A stretch of 64,000 nucleotides of DNA from Xylophilus ampelinus (lineage in GTDB: Bacteria; Pseudomonadota; Gammaproteobacteria; Burkholderiales; Burkholderiaceae_C). The stretch spans positions 78,626 to 142,625 of the forward strand of contig NZ_QJTC01000008.1 in NCBI RefSeq assembly GCF_003217575.1, written 5' to 3'. A program made the translations under genes and the position numbers. The stretch's first letter is position 1. Each line of letters starts with the position of its first letter. The notes below the pieces were generated by a model, which saw nothing but the letters and a program-made list of their open reading frames with translations, had not been told where the DNA came from and ran no database searches. Shown one piece after another: positions 1 through 9,173 of the stretch.

Positions 1-264
1 GAATTCTTCGCGGCCAAGGGCGTGCATGTGGACCTGATCAAGCTCTACGGCAGTATGGAACTGGCACCGCTCACCGGCCTGGCCGATGCGATCGTCGACC
101 TGGTCTCCACCGGCAACACGCTGCGGGCCAACCGCCTGGTCGAGGTGGAGTGGATCATGGACATCAGCTCCCGCCTGGTCGTCAACCCGGCCGCGCTCAA
201 GCTCAAGCGCGAGCCGATCCGCCGCATCGTGGACGCCTTCGCGTCCGCCGTCTCACCCGATTGA
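1..264 (+). CDS. hisG: ATP phosphoribosyltransferase, short form (3' end only)
   Basis: The reading frame is open from the first base and stops with TGA at 262-264, so only the last 87 residues are present. They contain the PRPP-binding segment [14 protein letters not shown] and end in the region typical of the short HisG (HisGS), which needs HisZ as regulatory partner. HisG condenses ATP with PRPP in the first, committed step of histidine synthesis in the cytoplasm. hisD starts 16 bases downstream on the same strand, so this is the upstream part of the his operon. The beginning of the gene lies outside the window, so length and start cannot be judged. Confidence 0.93.
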   Translation, partial: EFFAAKGVHVDLIKLYGSMELAPLTGLADAIVDLVSTGNTLRANRLVEVEWIMDISSRLVVNPAALKLKREPIRRIVDAFASAVSPD

Positions 265-277
265 AGTTCTCCGGAGT

Positions 278-326
278 GCTATGAAATTTGTAGCTAGACC
301 CCAGCGTCTTTCCACGGCCTCGGCCA
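278..326 (+). repeat. Dispersed ~48-bp repeat, copy a (contains the hisD start codon)
   Basis: The 17-bp core at 278-294 has the form GCTAT-N7-RTAGC. It is followed by TAGACCCCAGCG, a 5-base spacer and a G/C-rich tail, the same layout as copies at 3511, 23567, 36660, 45056 and 56087. The ATG of hisD (281-283) lies in the core and the tail encodes the first ~15 residues of HisD. Confidence 0.75.
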
Positions 327-1675
327 CGTTCGATGCGGATTTCAAGGCCCGGCTGCACTGGTCGGCCGATACCGACGCCGCGATCGAGCAGCGCGTCGCC
401 GACATCCTGGCCGACGTGCAGAAGCGGGGCGACGCGGCGGTACTGGAGTACACCGCGCGCTTCGACGGCCTCTCGGCCCCCGACATGGCGGCGCTGGAGC
501 TGACCCAGGCCGACTTCAAGGCCGCGTTCGACGCGATTCCGCAGGCCCGGCGCGACGCCCTGCAGGCCGCCGCCCGGCGCGTGCGCAGCTACCACGAGGC
601 GCAGAAGAAGGCCTGGGGCGAGAGCTGGAGCTACCGCGACGAGGACGGCACCCTGCTCGGCCAGAAGGTCACCCCGCTCGACCGCGTCGGCATCTACGTG
701 CCGGGCGGCAAGGCGGCCTACCCCTCCAGCCTGCTGATGAACGCCATTCCGGCCCATGTGGCGGGTGTGCAGGAGATCGTCATGGTCGTGCCCACGCCGG
801 TGCGGGGCAGCGTGGCCACCGGCGGCGCGGGCGACCAGGCGGCATCGGCCCGGGGCGAGCGCAACGAGCTGGTGCTGGCCGCCGCGTACGTGGCCGGCGT
901 CACCCGCGCCTTCACCATCGGCGGCGCGCAGGCCGTGGCGGCGCTGGCCTACGGCACCGTCACCGTGCCCAAGGTCGACAAGATCACCGGCCCGGGCAAC
1001 GCCTATGTGGCCAGCGCCAAGAAGCGCGTCTTCGGCACGGTCGGCATCGACATGATCGCCGGGCCGAGCGAGATCCTGGTGCTGGCCGACGGCAGCACGC
1101 CGCCCGACTGGGTGGCGATGGATCTGTTCAGCCAGGCCGAGCACGACGAGCTGGCCCAGAGCATCCTGCTCTGCCCCGACGCCGCGTATATCGACGCGGT
1201 GCAGGAGGCGATCGACCGGTTGCTGCCGACGCTGCCGCGCGCCGGGATCATCGCCAAGAGCCTCAACGGCCGCGGCGCGCTCATCCTGACGCGCGACATG
1301 GAAGAGGCCTGCGCCATCAGCAACCGCATCGCGCCCGAGCATCTGGAGGTCTCCAGCCGCGATCCGCACCGCTGGGAGCCGCTGCTGCGCCATGCCGGCG
1401 CGATCTTCCTCGGTGCCTACACCAGCGAGAGCCTGGGCGACTACTGCGCCGGCCCCAACCACGTGCTGCCCACCAGCGGCACCGCGCGCTTCTCCAGCCC
1501 GCTGGGCGTCTACGACTTCCAGAAGCGCAGCAGCATCATCGAGGTGAGCGAGCAGGGCGCGCAGGTGCTGGGCACCATCGCCGCCGAGCTGGCCTACGGC
1601 GAGGGCCTGCAGGCCCACGCCCGCGCCGCCGAACTGCGCCTGAAGGACGTGCCGCCGCAGAGGGCGCAGCCATGA
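281..1675 (+). CDS. hisD: Histidinol dehydrogenase
   Basis: This 464-residue protein has the usual HisD length. It oxidises L-histidinol to L-histidine in two NAD-dependent steps, the last reactions of histidine synthesis. Zinc ligands are visible as Q285 and H288 (in SQAEHDE), D387 (in GDYCAGPNH) and H446 (in LQAHARA); the catalytic pair is E353-H354 (in APEHLEV). These match the E. coli residues with an offset of about 27. The open frame extends further upstream, overlapping hisG, but ATG 281 gives the family-typical N-terminus and directly follows hisG. The start codon lies inside a dispersed repeat, so the N-terminus MKFVARPQR is probably repeat-derived. The TGA overlaps the hisC ATG as ATGA. 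Confidence 0.96.
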   Translation: MKFVARPQRLSTASATFDADFKARLHWSADTDAAIEQRVADILADVQKRGDAAVLEYTARFDGLSAPDMAALELTQADFKAAFDAIPQARRDALQAAARRVRSYHEAQKKAWGESWSYRDEDGTLLGQKVTPLDRVGIYVPGGKAAYPSSLLMNAIPAHVAGVQEIVMVVPTPVRGSVATGGAGDQAASARGERNELVLAAAYVAGVTRAFTIGGAQAVAALAYGTVTVPKVDKITGPGNAYVASAKKRVFGTVGIDMIAGPSEILVLADGSTPPDWVAMDLFSQAEHDELAQSILLCPDAAYIDAVQEAIDRLLPTLPRAGIIAKSLNGRGALILTRDMEEACAISNRIAPEHLEVSSRDPHRWEPLLRHAGAIFLGAYTSESLGDYCAGPNHVLPTSGTARFSSPLGVYDFQKRSSIIEVSEQGAQVLGTIAAELAYGEGLQAHARAAELRLKDVPPQRAQP

Positions 1676-2859
1676 GCGCCGACGCCTCCGTCGCCACCGC
1701 GGCGCTGCAGCGCATCCGCGCCGACGTCCAGTCCATGCACGCCTATGCGGTGCAGGACGCCGCCGGCATGGTCAAGCTCGATGCGATGGAAAACCCGCAC
1801 ACCCTGCCGGCCGACCTGCAGGCGGCCCTCGGCGTGCGGCTGGGCGCGCTGGCGATCAACCGTTATCCCGGCCCGCGGATCGACGACCTGAAGCGTGCCC
1901 TCGCCGCCCATGTCGAGCTGCCCGCAGGCCAGTCGCTGGTGCTGGGCAACGGCTCCGACGAGATCATCTCGCTGCTCGCGATGGCCTGCGACGTGCCCGC
2001 CGCCGACACGCCCGACGGCCTGCCGCCGGCGATCCTGGCGCCGCTGCCGGGCTTCGTGATGTATGCGATCACCGCGCAGCTGCAAGGCCTGCGCTTCGTC
2101 GGCGTGCCGCTCTCGGCCGACTTCCAGCTCGATGCCGCTGCGATGTGCGCGGCGATCGCCGCCCACCGGCCCGCGATCACCTATCTGGCCTATCCGAACA
2201 ACCCGACCGCCAACCTGTGGGACGCCGATGCGATGGCCCGCGTCATTGCCGCGGCCGCCACCGTGGGCGGTCTGGTGGTGGTCGACGAGGCCTACCAGCC
2301 CTTCGCCAGCCGCAGCTGGCAAGACGCGGTCCGGCGCGATCCGGCGGGCCATGCCCATGTGCTGCTGATGCGCACCTTGAGCAAATTCGGCCTGGCGGGC
2401 GTGCGCCTCGGGTACCTGATGGGGCCGGCCGCGCTGGTCGCGCAGATCGACAAGGTGCGTCCGCCCTACAACATCAGCGTGCTGAACGCCGAATGCGCGC
2501 TGTTCGCGCTGGAGCATGCCGCGGTGTTCGAGGCGCAGGCCGCCGACATCCGTGCCCAGCGCGCTCGTCTGGCCGACGCCATGGCCGCGCTCCCCGGCGT
2601 GCAGGTATGGCCCAGCGACGCCAACATGCTGCTGGTGCGCATGCCCGGCGGCGAAGCCGGCGCAGACCGGGTGTTCGACGCGCTTCGGCGGTCGGGCATC
2701 CTGGTCAAGAACGTTTCTAGAATGCACGCCTTGCTGGCCGGCTGCCTGCGCCTGACCGTGGGCACCGAAGGCGAGAACACCCGCATGCTGGCGGCGCTGC
2801 AGCAGGCGCTGGCCCCATCCCCGCTCCTTCCCCTGCCCACCGACGCCCCCACCCGATGA
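1672..2859 (+). CDS. hisC: Histidinol-phosphate aminotransferase
   Basis: This 395-residue fold-type I PLP aminotransferase converts imidazole acetol phosphate to histidinol phosphate with glutamate as amino donor. The N-terminal segment has [10 protein letters not shown] and a nucleotide-like NGSDE motif. The asparagine region [10 protein letters not shown] and the Schiff-base lysine K238 in [13 protein letters not shown] are present. It overlaps hisD and hisB by four bases (ATGA) at both ends, so it is almost certainly translated by coupling within the his operon. Length and motifs are normal, and nothing suggests a paralogous aromatic aminotransferase given its place between hisD and hisB. 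Confidence 0.95.
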   Translation: MSADASVATAALQRIRADVQSMHAYAVQDAAGMVKLDAMENPHTLPADLQAALGVRLGALAINRYPGPRIDDLKRALAAHVELPAGQSLVLGNGSDEIISLLAMACDVPAADTPDGLPPAILAPLPGFVMYAITAQLQGLRFVGVPLSADFQLDAAAMCAAIAAHRPAITYLAYPNNPTANLWDADAMARVIAAAATVGGLVVVDEAYQPFASRSWQDAVRRDPAGHAHVLLMRTLSKFGLAGVRLGYLMGPAALVAQIDKVRPPYNISVLNAECALFALEHAAVFEAQAADIRAQRARLADAMAALPGVQVWPSDANMLLVRMPGGEAGADRVFDALRRSGILVKNVSRMHALLAGCLRLTVGTEGENTRMLAALQQALAPSPLLPLPTDAPTR

Positions 2860-3488
2860 CCACTCCCGACCCGACCGGCCCCGCCCTCGAACCGTCCGCC
2901 GACCGCGTGGCCGAGGTCTCGCGCGACACCGCCGAGACCAAGATCACCGTGCGCGTCAACCTCGACGGCACCGGCCGCGCCACCCTGGCCACCGGCATCG
3001 GCTTCTTCGACCACATGCTCGACCAGATCGCCCGGCACGGGCTGATCGACCTCGACGTGCGGGCCGACGGCGATCTCTACATCGACGGCCACCACACCGT
3101 CGAAGACGTGGGCATCGCGCTCGGCCAGGCCTTCGCTCAGGCCGTCGGCGACAAGAAGGGCATCCGCCGCTACGGCCATGCCTACGTGCCGCTCGACGAG
3201 GCGCTGTCGCGGGTGGTGATCGACTTCTCGGGCCGGCCGGGGCTGCACCTGCACATCCCGTTCACCAGCGGCATGGTCGGCGCGCTCGACACGCAGCTGG
3301 TCTACGAGTTCTTCCAGGGTTTCGCCAACCATGCGGGCGTGACGCTGCACATCGACAACTTGAAGGGCATCAACGCCCACCACCAGTGCGAGACGGTGTT
3401 CAAGGCCTTCGCCCGCGCGCTGCGCGGTGCGCTGGAACGCGATCCGCGCATGGCCGGCGTCATTCCCTCGACCAAGGGCTCGCTGTGA
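2856..3488 (+). CDS. hisB: Imidazoleglycerol-phosphate dehydratase
   Basis: This 210-residue protein is a monofunctional HisB that dehydrates imidazole glycerol phosphate to imidazole acetol phosphate. The metal-binding histidine motifs are clear: [30 protein letters not shown] and [15 protein letters not shown]. It lacks the histidinol-phosphatase half found in enteric HisB, so a separate phosphatase must exist elsewhere. Its ATG overlaps the hisC stop (ATGA). A 54-base gap holding a dispersed repeat separates it from hisH. Confidence 0.95.
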   Translation: MTTPDPTGPALEPSADRVAEVSRDTAETKITVRVNLDGTGRATLATGIGFFDHMLDQIARHGLIDLDVRADGDLYIDGHHTVEDVGIALGQAFAQAVGDKKGIRRYGHAYVPLDEALSRVVIDFSGRPGLHLHIPFTSGMVGALDTQLVYEFFQGFANHAGVTLHIDNLKGINAHHQCETVFKAFARALRGALERDPRMAGVIPSTKGSL

Positions 3489-3510
3489 CGGTTTTCTGCA
3501 TCCAATATGC

Positions 3511-3556
3511 CTCCAGCCGGCGATCGGCAACGACTTCTAGCTATGAATAATGTAGC
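3511..3556 (-). repeat. Dispersed ~48-bp repeat, copy b (contains the hisH start codon)
   Basis: The core GCTAT-N7-GTAGC lies at 3540-3556, preceded by the G/C-rich tail of the element, so this copy is inverted relative to copy a. The ATG of hisH (3543-3545) lies in the core and the tail forms the 5' leader of hisH. Confidence 0.7.
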
Positions 3557-4211
3557 AAAGACCGTGGCCGTGGTGGACTACGGCATGGGCAACCTCTGGT
3601 CGGTGTCGCAGGCGGTGCGCTCCGCCGCCGTCGGTACCGGCTGGCACGTGGTGGTGACCGCCGAGCCCGAGACGGTGCGCGCCGCCGACCGCATCGTGCT
3701 GCCCGGCCAGGGCGCCATGCCCGACTGCATGCGCGAGCTGGCCGATTCGGGCCTGCGCGCCTCGGTGCTGGAGGCGGCGGCGCAGAAGCCGCTCTTCGGC
3801 GTCTGCGTCGGCATGCAGATGCTGCTCGACGCCAGCGACGAGGGCCCGACCGACGGCCTGGCCCTGTTCCCCGGCCGCGTCGTGAAGTTCGACCTGGCCG
3901 GCCGGATGCAGCCCGACGGCAGCCGCTTCAAGGTGCCGCAGATGGGCTGGAACCAGGTGTTCCAGTCGTCGCACGGCGGCGCGGTGCATCCGCTGTGGCA
4001 GGGCATTCCCGACGGCACGCACTTCTATTTCGTGCACAGCTTCTACGCCCGTCCGTCGGATGCCCGCCACACAGCGGGCGAGGCCGACTACGGCGGACGC
4101 TTTACCGCCGCCGTGGCACGCGATAACATTTTTGCCGCCCAGTTCCACCCCGAGAAGAGCGCCGACCACGGGCTTGCGCTCTACCGCAACTTCCTGCACT
4201 GGGCACCCTGA
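3543..4211 (+). CDS. hisH: Imidazole glycerol phosphate synthase, glutaminase subunit
   Basis: This 222-residue class I glutamine amidotransferase hydrolyses glutamine and passes ammonia to HisF. The nucleophile is C88 in GVCVGMQML, and the partners are H202 and E204 in QFHPEKS. The N-terminal [10 protein letters not shown] is diagnostic for HisH. An in-frame start at 3507 exists, but ATG 3543 places the diagnostic motif at the usual distance from the N-terminus. This start lies within a dispersed repeat. HisF, its obligate partner, is encoded 18.5 kb downstream at 22758 because the pel cassette interrupts the operon. A 122-base gap separates it from hisA. Confidence 0.95.
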   Translation: MNNVAKTVAVVDYGMGNLWSVSQAVRSAAVGTGWHVVVTAEPETVRAADRIVLPGQGAMPDCMRELADSGLRASVLEAAAQKPLFGVCVGMQMLLDASDEGPTDGLALFPGRVVKFDLAGRMQPDGSRFKVPQMGWNQVFQSSHGGAVHPLWQGIPDGTHFYFVHSFYARPSDARHTAGEADYGGRFTAAVARDNIFAAQFHPEKSADHGLALYRNFLHWAP

Positions 4212-4333
4212 ACTTTTCTTACACGGGCCACCGCGTTCCCGGCTCCGGTTCCGCACGAGAATCCGGCCACGGCGGCGGCTTCGCACACCGACCCGCGTCC
4301 ATCCCTTCGAGTCTTCCAGCTGACCACGGCACC

Positions 4334-5071
4334 ATGATCCTCATTCCTGCGATCGACCTGAAAGACGGTCACTGCGTCCGCCTGAAACAGGGCGACATGG
4401 ACCAATCGACCACTTTCGGCGAAGACCCGGCCGCGATGGCGCTGAAATGGGTGGAGCAGGGTGCGCGGCGCCTGCATCTGGTGGATCTGAACGGCGCCTT
4501 CGCCGGCAAGCCGCAGAACTACGCGGCGATCAAGTCGATCCTGAAGGCCGTGGGCGACGACATCCCGGTGCAGCTCGGCGGCGGCATCCGCGACCTGGAC
4601 ACGATCGAGAAGTACATCGACGGCGGCCTGCGCTACGTGATCATCGGCACCGCGGCGGTCAAGAACCCGGGCTTCCTGAAGGACGCCTGCAGCGCCTTCG
4701 GCGGCCACATCATCGTGGGCCTGGACGCGAAGGACGGCAAGGTCGCTACCGACGGCTGGAGCAAGCTCACCGGGCACGAGGTGGTCGACCTGGCCAAGAA
4801 GTTCGAGGACTGGGGCGTCGAGTCGATCATCTACACCGACATCGGCCGCGACGGGATGCTCTCCGGTATCAATATCGACGCGACTGTCACGCTGGCCCAG
4901 GCGCTGACGATCCCGGTGATCGCGTCGGGCGGCCTGTCGAACATGGCCGATATCGAGGGCCTCTGCGCGGTCGAGGCGGAGGGTGTCGAGGGCGTCATCT
5001 GCGGCCGCGCGATCTACTCGGGCGACCTCGACTTCGCCGCGGCGCAGGCCCGCGCCGACGAATGGGCCTGA
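4334..5071 (+). CDS. hisA: ProFAR isomerase (phosphoribosylformimino AICAR isomerase)
   Basis: This 245-residue TIM-barrel enzyme opens the ribose ring of ProFAR to give PRFAR, the substrate of HisH-HisF. The catalytic aspartates are visible as D8 (PAIDLKDG) and D169 ([12 protein letters not shown]), and the phosphate-binding loops QLGGGIRD and ASGGLSN are intact. It is the last + strand his gene before the operon is interrupted: 58 bases after its stop, the convergent spherulin-4 lipoprotein gene ends. In relatives hisF normally follows directly (general knowledge). Confidence 0.96.
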   Translation: MILIPAIDLKDGHCVRLKQGDMDQSTTFGEDPAAMALKWVEQGARRLHLVDLNGAFAGKPQNYAAIKSILKAVGDDIPVQLGGGIRDLDTIEKYIDGGLRYVIIGTAAVKNPGFLKDACSAFGGHIIVGLDAKDGKVATDGWSKLTGHEVVDLAKKFEDWGVESIIYTDIGRDGMLSGINIDATVTLAQALTIPVIASGGLSNMADIEGLCAVEAEGVEGVICGRAIYSGDLDFAAAQARADEWA

Positions 5072-5129
5072 CCCGACACGATCGGCCGGCGCGGGCCGTG
5101 CGCCGCCGGTCACCGCAAGCGCGACCGCC

Positions 5130-6383
5130 TCAGCAGGCCGTAGGCGCGACGCCCCGGTTGACGGCCGAGACGGTTTCCAGGAGCTGCGTCCAGTAGGCGG
5201 GCAGTGCCTTCCACGGGTCACCCACGCCGGTCTTGGGATTGAACTTCAGATTGGTCATGTACACCGGCCCGGCGTTGAACCGCGCCGTGGCGGCCGCGGC
5301 GACGGCGCGCTGCATCGCCGCACAGTTCTCGCCGTAGACCAGCGCCGCCTGACGGCTGTTGGCCTGCAGGTACAGCCAGGCATTGCCCTGGCGCGGGTCG
5401 TAGCGGGTGTAGGCGGTGCCGCGGTCCTCGAAGGTGACGAGGGTGTCGGCCACCCCCGCATACACCGCGTCGGGCACGGTACCGGGATTGCCGATCACCT
5501 TCGGGCTCGGGTCGCGGGCCTTGATGTAGCGATAGATCTCTTGGTAGAACGCCAGCCGTTCCGGGTCGGACGCCATCTCGTCCAGAAAGAATCCGCCGAT
5601 CAGCGTGCGGCCGTACAGCGCCAGGTACTGGTCGATGTTGGCCTTGACCGCGTCGAGCGAGCGGGAGCCGGTGCCGTAGCCGGTGTAGACATAGCCCACC
5701 GTCCTGCCACCCACCGCGGCGAACTGCGCGAGCGCCCGCAGGTAGTCCGGGTCGGCGGTGGTGAAGATGCCGTTGTTCGGGTTCATGATCGCGGTGACGG
5801 CCAGCGTCGGATGGGCGGCGGCGCCGGCGGTCATCGTCGCCCAGTGGGTCGTGTCTGAGGCAGAGAAGTAGGCGGGAACCAGGATTTCGAGGGGCGCGGG
5901 TGTCGGCCGGGCGTACACCGTTCGCACCGCACTGACCGTCTGTCCGCCGGCCTGCACCGTCGCCGTGATCTCTTGGCGGCCCGGTGCGGTGGCGGTGAAC
6001 GCAGTGGTGGCCAGGCCCGCCGACGTGGTGGGAAGCACCGGCAGCCACTGGGCCGATGGCCCACCGAAGCGCACCACGGTACCGTCGATCGCCGCCGCGC
6101 CGTCGATCTTCAGCCGGACCGTGACGGCGGCCGCCGTGCCGACGTTCAGCACTTCCTGGTCGGCCGGGGCGGTGAAGGCCAGGGACAGCACCGGGAGCTT
6201 GGCCCTGGTGGCCTGGGTGCTGACGGTGCTGACGGTGATGTCGGTCTCGCCTGCCGCAGGGCTGCTGGCGGAGGTCGCGGTGGTGCTGCCGTCCCCGCCC
6301 CCGCCCCCGCCCCCGCCGCAGCCCGCCACGAAAGCCGTCATGGCCAGAACACCGAGGCGGGAGAGTGGTCGGAAGGGCTGCAT
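5130..6383 (-). CDS. Lipoprotein with Ig-like and spherulin-4 (GH135-like) domains, copy 1
   Basis: This 417-residue predicted lipoprotein has a signal peptide and lipobox VAGC (C22), followed by a glycine tract encoded by a CCCCCG hexamer repeat. Residues ~65-158 look like a bacterial Ig-like (Big_1-type) domain. Residues ~163-417 match the spherulation-specific family 4 fold, with ILVPAYF, AIMNPNNG, VGYVYTGYGTG, GFFLDEMAS and LVTFED. D268-E269 and E319 correspond in motif to the acidic residues D166-E167 and E222 that I recall for fungal Sph3 (GH135), an endo-galactosaminidase acting on galactosaminogalactan. It lies 174 bases downstream of a paralogue and after pelG, all on one strand. Inference: an outer-membrane enzyme that trims or releases Pel. 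The fold is fairly sure, the activity less so. Confidence 0.75.
   Translation of the reverse strand: MQPFRPLSRLGVLAMTAFVAGCGGGGGGGGDGSTTATSASSPAAGETDITVSTVSTQATRAKLPVLSLAFTAPADQEVLNVGTAAAVTVRLKIDGAAAIDGTVVRFGGPSAQWLPVLPTTSAGLATTAFTATAPGRQEITATVQAGGQTVSAVRTVYARPTPAPLEILVPAYFSASDTTHWATMTAGAAAHPTLAVTAIMNPNNGIFTTADPDYLRALAQFAAVGGRTVGYVYTGYGTGSRSLDAVKANIDQYLALYGRTLIGGFFLDEMASDPERLAFYQEIYRYIKARDPSPKVIGNPGTVPDAVYAGVADTLVTFEDRGTAYTRYDPRQGNAWLYLQANSRQAALVYGENCAAMQRAVAAAATARFNAGPVYMTNLKFNPKTGVGDPWKALPAYWTQLLETVSAVNRGVAPTAC
6293..6318. repeat. CCCCCG hexanucleotide tract in the lipoprotein linker
   Basis: About four units of CCCCCG lie in the codons just after the lipobox of copy 1 and encode a run of glycines. 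Because the unit is six bases, slippage would change linker length by two glycines without shifting the frame. Confidence 0.7.
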
Positions 6384-6557
6384 GGTGAGGAACTCCGCAA
6401 AAAAATCGGGTGATAGGTATCTTGTTGACAGTTCGCAGGCCCGGCGAGGCCCTCGGTCCGATCTGCCGACGGCGGTTTATACCCGTATTTTAAATTTCTC
6501 GCATCGCCATGGTGCACGGGTTGCGCCCTGCGGTCGTTCGACCACCTGCCCTGGGGA

Positions 6558-7742
6558 TCAGCAGGCCGGCACCGCCCCGCCGCGGTTGATTGCCGCGACC
6601 GTGTCGAGCATCTGCGGCCAGTAGCTCGGCAAGGTGGCCCACGGATTGCCGGCACCGGTCACAGGGTTGTACTGCAGGTCGGTCACGTACAGCGGACCGG
6701 CGTTGAAGCGCGCGGTGGCGGCGGCCCGTACGGCGATCTGCATCGCTGTGCAGGTGGGCGTGCTGTGGACGAGGGCGCTTTGGCGGCTGTTGGCGTACTG
6801 GTAGAGCCAGCCCTGGCCGCTGCGCGGGTCGTAGTCGGTAAAGGCGGCGGCGCTGTTCTCGAAGGTCACCAGGACGTCGGCGACCGCGGCGTAGGCCGGG
6901 TCGGGAAAGGTGCCCGGGTTGCCGATCACCCGCAGGCCCGCGTCCTTGGCCTTGATGTAGCTGTAGATCTCGCGGTAGAAATCCAGCCGGTTGGCGGCGG
7001 AGGCCATTTCGTCGAGGAAGAAGCCGCCGATCAACGCGCGGCCGTACAGCGCCAGGTAGTTGTCGATGTTCGCCTTGATCGACGCCATCGACCGCGATCC
7101 GGTGCCGTAGCCGGTGTAGACGTAGCCGACCGTCCGGCCGCCGGCCGCGGACAGCTGCGTCAGCACCCGGGTGTAGTCGGCGCTGGCGGTGGTGAAGATG
7201 CCGTTGTCGGGGTTCATGATGGCGGTTACCGCCACGCCGGGATGGGCCGCTGCGCCGGCGACCAGCGTGTTCCAGTGGACGGTGGTGGTCGGCGAGAAGT
7301 ACGCCGGCACCAACAGCTCCAGCGGCGCCGGTGCGGGCCGCAGGTACACCACCCGCACCGCGTTGGCCGTTTGGCCGCCGATCTGGACCGATGCGGTGAT
7401 CTCCTGCCTGCCCGGTACCGCGGCGCTGAACGTCGCGGTCGCCACGCCCGCCTGGGTGGCGGGGCTTGCCGGCGCGAAACTGCCCGAGGACGCGGCGAAG
7501 CGCACCGCGGTGCCGTCGGCCGGCACCGCGCCGTCGACCGTCACCCGGGCGTTCACGCTGACGGGGTTGCCCATCTCGAAGATCGCCTGGTCGCCCGGCG
7601 CGCCGATGGTGACGGTGACGACCGGCGCGGCGACGGGCGTGCCGCCGCTGCCACCGCCTCCGCCCCCTCCGCACGCCGCCACCAGCGCGGCCAGGGCCAG
7701 GTTCAGCCACCGAGGGAGTGCGCGCAGGGTAGGTGTCTTCAT
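6558..7742 (-). CDS. Lipoprotein with Ig-like and spherulin-4 (GH135-like) domains, copy 2
   Basis: This 394-residue paralogue of the adjacent gene has lipobox VAAC (C24), a glycine-rich linker, an Ig-like domain at ~42-134 and a spherulin-4 domain at ~140-394. Shared blocks include LLVPAYF, AIMNPDNGIFTTA, GYVYTGYGTGSRS, GFFLDEMAS and the C-terminal WPQMLDTVAAINRG. The putative catalytic D244-E245 and E295 are spaced 51 residues apart, exactly as in copy 1. It begins 57 bases after the pelG stop on the same strand, so it is very likely co-transcribed with pel. The two copies probably arose by tandem duplication and have diverged most in the Ig-like part. Function as a Pel-active glycosidase is inferred from family and context. 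Confidence 0.75.
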   Translation of the reverse strand: MKTPTLRALPRWLNLALAALVAACGGGGGGGSGGTPVAAPVVTVTIGAPGDQAIFEMGNPVSVNARVTVDGAVPADGTAVRFAASSGSFAPASPATQAGVATATFSAAVPGRQEITASVQIGGQTANAVRVVYLRPAPAPLELLVPAYFSPTTTVHWNTLVAGAAAHPGVAVTAIMNPDNGIFTTASADYTRVLTQLSAAGGRTVGYVYTGYGTGSRSMASIKANIDNYLALYGRALIGGFFLDEMASAANRLDFYREIYSYIKAKDAGLRVIGNPGTFPDPAYAAVADVLVTFENSAAAFTDYDPRSGQGWLYQYANSRQSALVHSTPTCTAMQIAVRAAATARFNAGPLYVTDLQYNPVTGAGNPWATLPSYWPQMLDTVAAINRGGAVPAC

Positions 7743-7799
7743 GGGGTGGCCGATCGACTGTGGTGTGGATGGATGGTAAGGGGGCGACCCGTGCGATGC

Positions 7800-9173
7800 C
7801 TACTGGAGCATGAAGGTCTCGTACTCCAGCCGGTTGAGCTGGCGCGAGAGCAGGTACATGCCGGTGCACAGCGTGAGCAGCGTCGACAGCGCGAAGCCGT
7901 AACCGTAGAGTGCAGCCCCGGCATGCAGGGTGAAGCCGGTGAACACGATGTTGAGCAGCACGAACTGCAGGCACAGGACCAGCACGATGCGCCGCTGGTC
8001 GAGGTAGAAGAACACGTTCAGGATCGCCATCAGCCCCACCTGCAGGCCGGCGCCGATCACCTGTACGTGCAGCAGCGGCAAGTACAGCCGCGAAATGCCC
8101 AGCACGTCGAGCAGGCCCGGCCCGGCGACGAAGGTGACCAGCACCGCCAGTGTCTGGATCTTGCCGATCTCGCCCAGGCCTTGCTGGAGCGAATAGACCA
8201 TCTCGTCGCGCATCGCCTCGATGTATTCCAGCGAGCCGCCGCTGCGCACCGCGTCGTAGAACTTGTCGTAGTACTCGACGAAGTCGGTCTCGATACGGAC
8301 CAGGAACACCGCCATGCCCGGGATGATCGACAGGTAGGCCAGGAACACCGGCAGATCGTAGATGATCGACGCGCGCAGGCCGCCGATGATGCTCTGGGAG
8401 GTCGGCGTGAAGTACCAGAACATGAACTTGTCGGCCCAGATGCCGAAGTTGTAGAGGAACCCCACCGCCACGAGCGACGGATAGAGCATTCGGCGCTGCG
8501 CGAAGTCGAATGCGATCAGCTTGCCCTTGGGGTTGAACTCCTGCACCACCAGCACCCACATACCCGCCAGCAGCAGGTAGTGGCCCAGCACGAAACCCGC
8601 CAGCAGCCCCTCCAGCCCCCAGGGCCGCAGCAGCAGCGAGCTGACGACGATGACTGCATAGGCCAGGCCGAACAGCGCCACGATGACCTTGTAGCGCTTC
8701 ATGCCCGAGAGCAGAACCGTCAGCACCCAGACGTCGCACGTCAGCGCGAAGCCGGCCAGCATCAGCATCCGGTAGGCCAGCCCCAGGTCGGGCAGCACCA
8801 CGAAGAGGGCCAGCGTGCCCAGCACGCCCGAGGCGAGCGTCACCACCAGCAGCAGGCCGTGCAGGTTCGGCAGGATCAGGTCGCGGCGCTTCTCGAAGAG
8901 CCGGTCCGACACGAAGCGGGTGAAGGCTAACTGCACCAGCCCGGTCAGGATCAGGCTGCCCGCCACCAGGTAGGTCACCGATGTCTGGAACTGGGTCACC
9001 AGCAAGCCCGGCACCACCACGCTGGCGCTGAAGATACCGATCAGCAGAATGCCGACGATCGAGAACACCCACGGCCCGGACCCGATCACGCCGGCATAGG
9101 CGTACGCCTGCACCAGGCTGGTCAGCGTGTCCTTGCGCAGCACGCGCCGCAGCTCGAATCCGATGCCGGCCAT
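7800..9173 (-). CDS. pelG: Pel polysaccharide inner-membrane transporter PelG
   Basis: This 457-residue polytopic membrane protein has about 12 hydrophobic segments and belongs to the polysaccharide transporter (Wzx-like, MOP) superfamily. The N-terminal MAGIGFELRRVLRKDTL is characteristic of PelG. Its length matches the P. aeruginosa protein (~456). PelG works with PelD, PelE and PelF in the inner-membrane complex that polymerises and moves Pel across the membrane. The start ATG at 9171-9173 overlaps the pelF stop as ATGA; the open frame continues upstream into pelF but is only a shadow there. It is the last pel gene and is followed by the two spherulin-4 lipoprotein genes. Confidence 0.95.
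   Translation of the reverse strand: MAGIGFELRRVLRKDTLTSLVQAYAYAGVIGSGPWVFSIVGILLIGIFSASVVVPGLLVTQFQTSVTYLVAGSLILTGLVQLAFTRFVSDRLFEKRRDLILPNLHGLLLVVTLASGVLGTLALFVVLPDLGLAYRMLMLAGFALTCDVWVLTVLLSGMKRYKVIVALFGLAYAVIVVSSLLLRPWGLEGLLAGFVLGHYLLLAGMWVLVVQEFNPKGKLIAFDFAQRRMLYPSLVAVGFLYNFGIWADKFMFWYFTPTSQSIIGGLRASIIYDLPVFLAYLSIIPGMAVFLVRIETDFVEYYDKFYDAVRSGGSLEYIEAMRDEMVYSLQQGLGEIGKIQTLAVLVTFVAGPGLLDVLGISRLYLPLLHVQVIGAGLQVGLMAILNVFFYLDQRRIVLVLCLQFVLLNIVFTGFTLHAGAALYGYGFALSTLLTLCTGMYLLSRQLNRLEYETFMLQ

Noticed and set aside
203..1618. A 471-codon - strand open frame opposite hisD
   Set aside because: HisD has all zinc and catalytic residues on the + strand. The reverse frame shows only repetitive Gly/Val/Arg composition.
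5072..5129. A rho-independent terminator between hisA and the lipoprotein gene
   Set aside because: A short GGCGC/GCGCC stem exists but no T run follows on either strand.
6490..9072. An 860-codon - strand frame spanning pelG and the lipoprotein gene
   Set aside because: It is out of frame with both real genes and has no signal, membrane or catalytic pattern.
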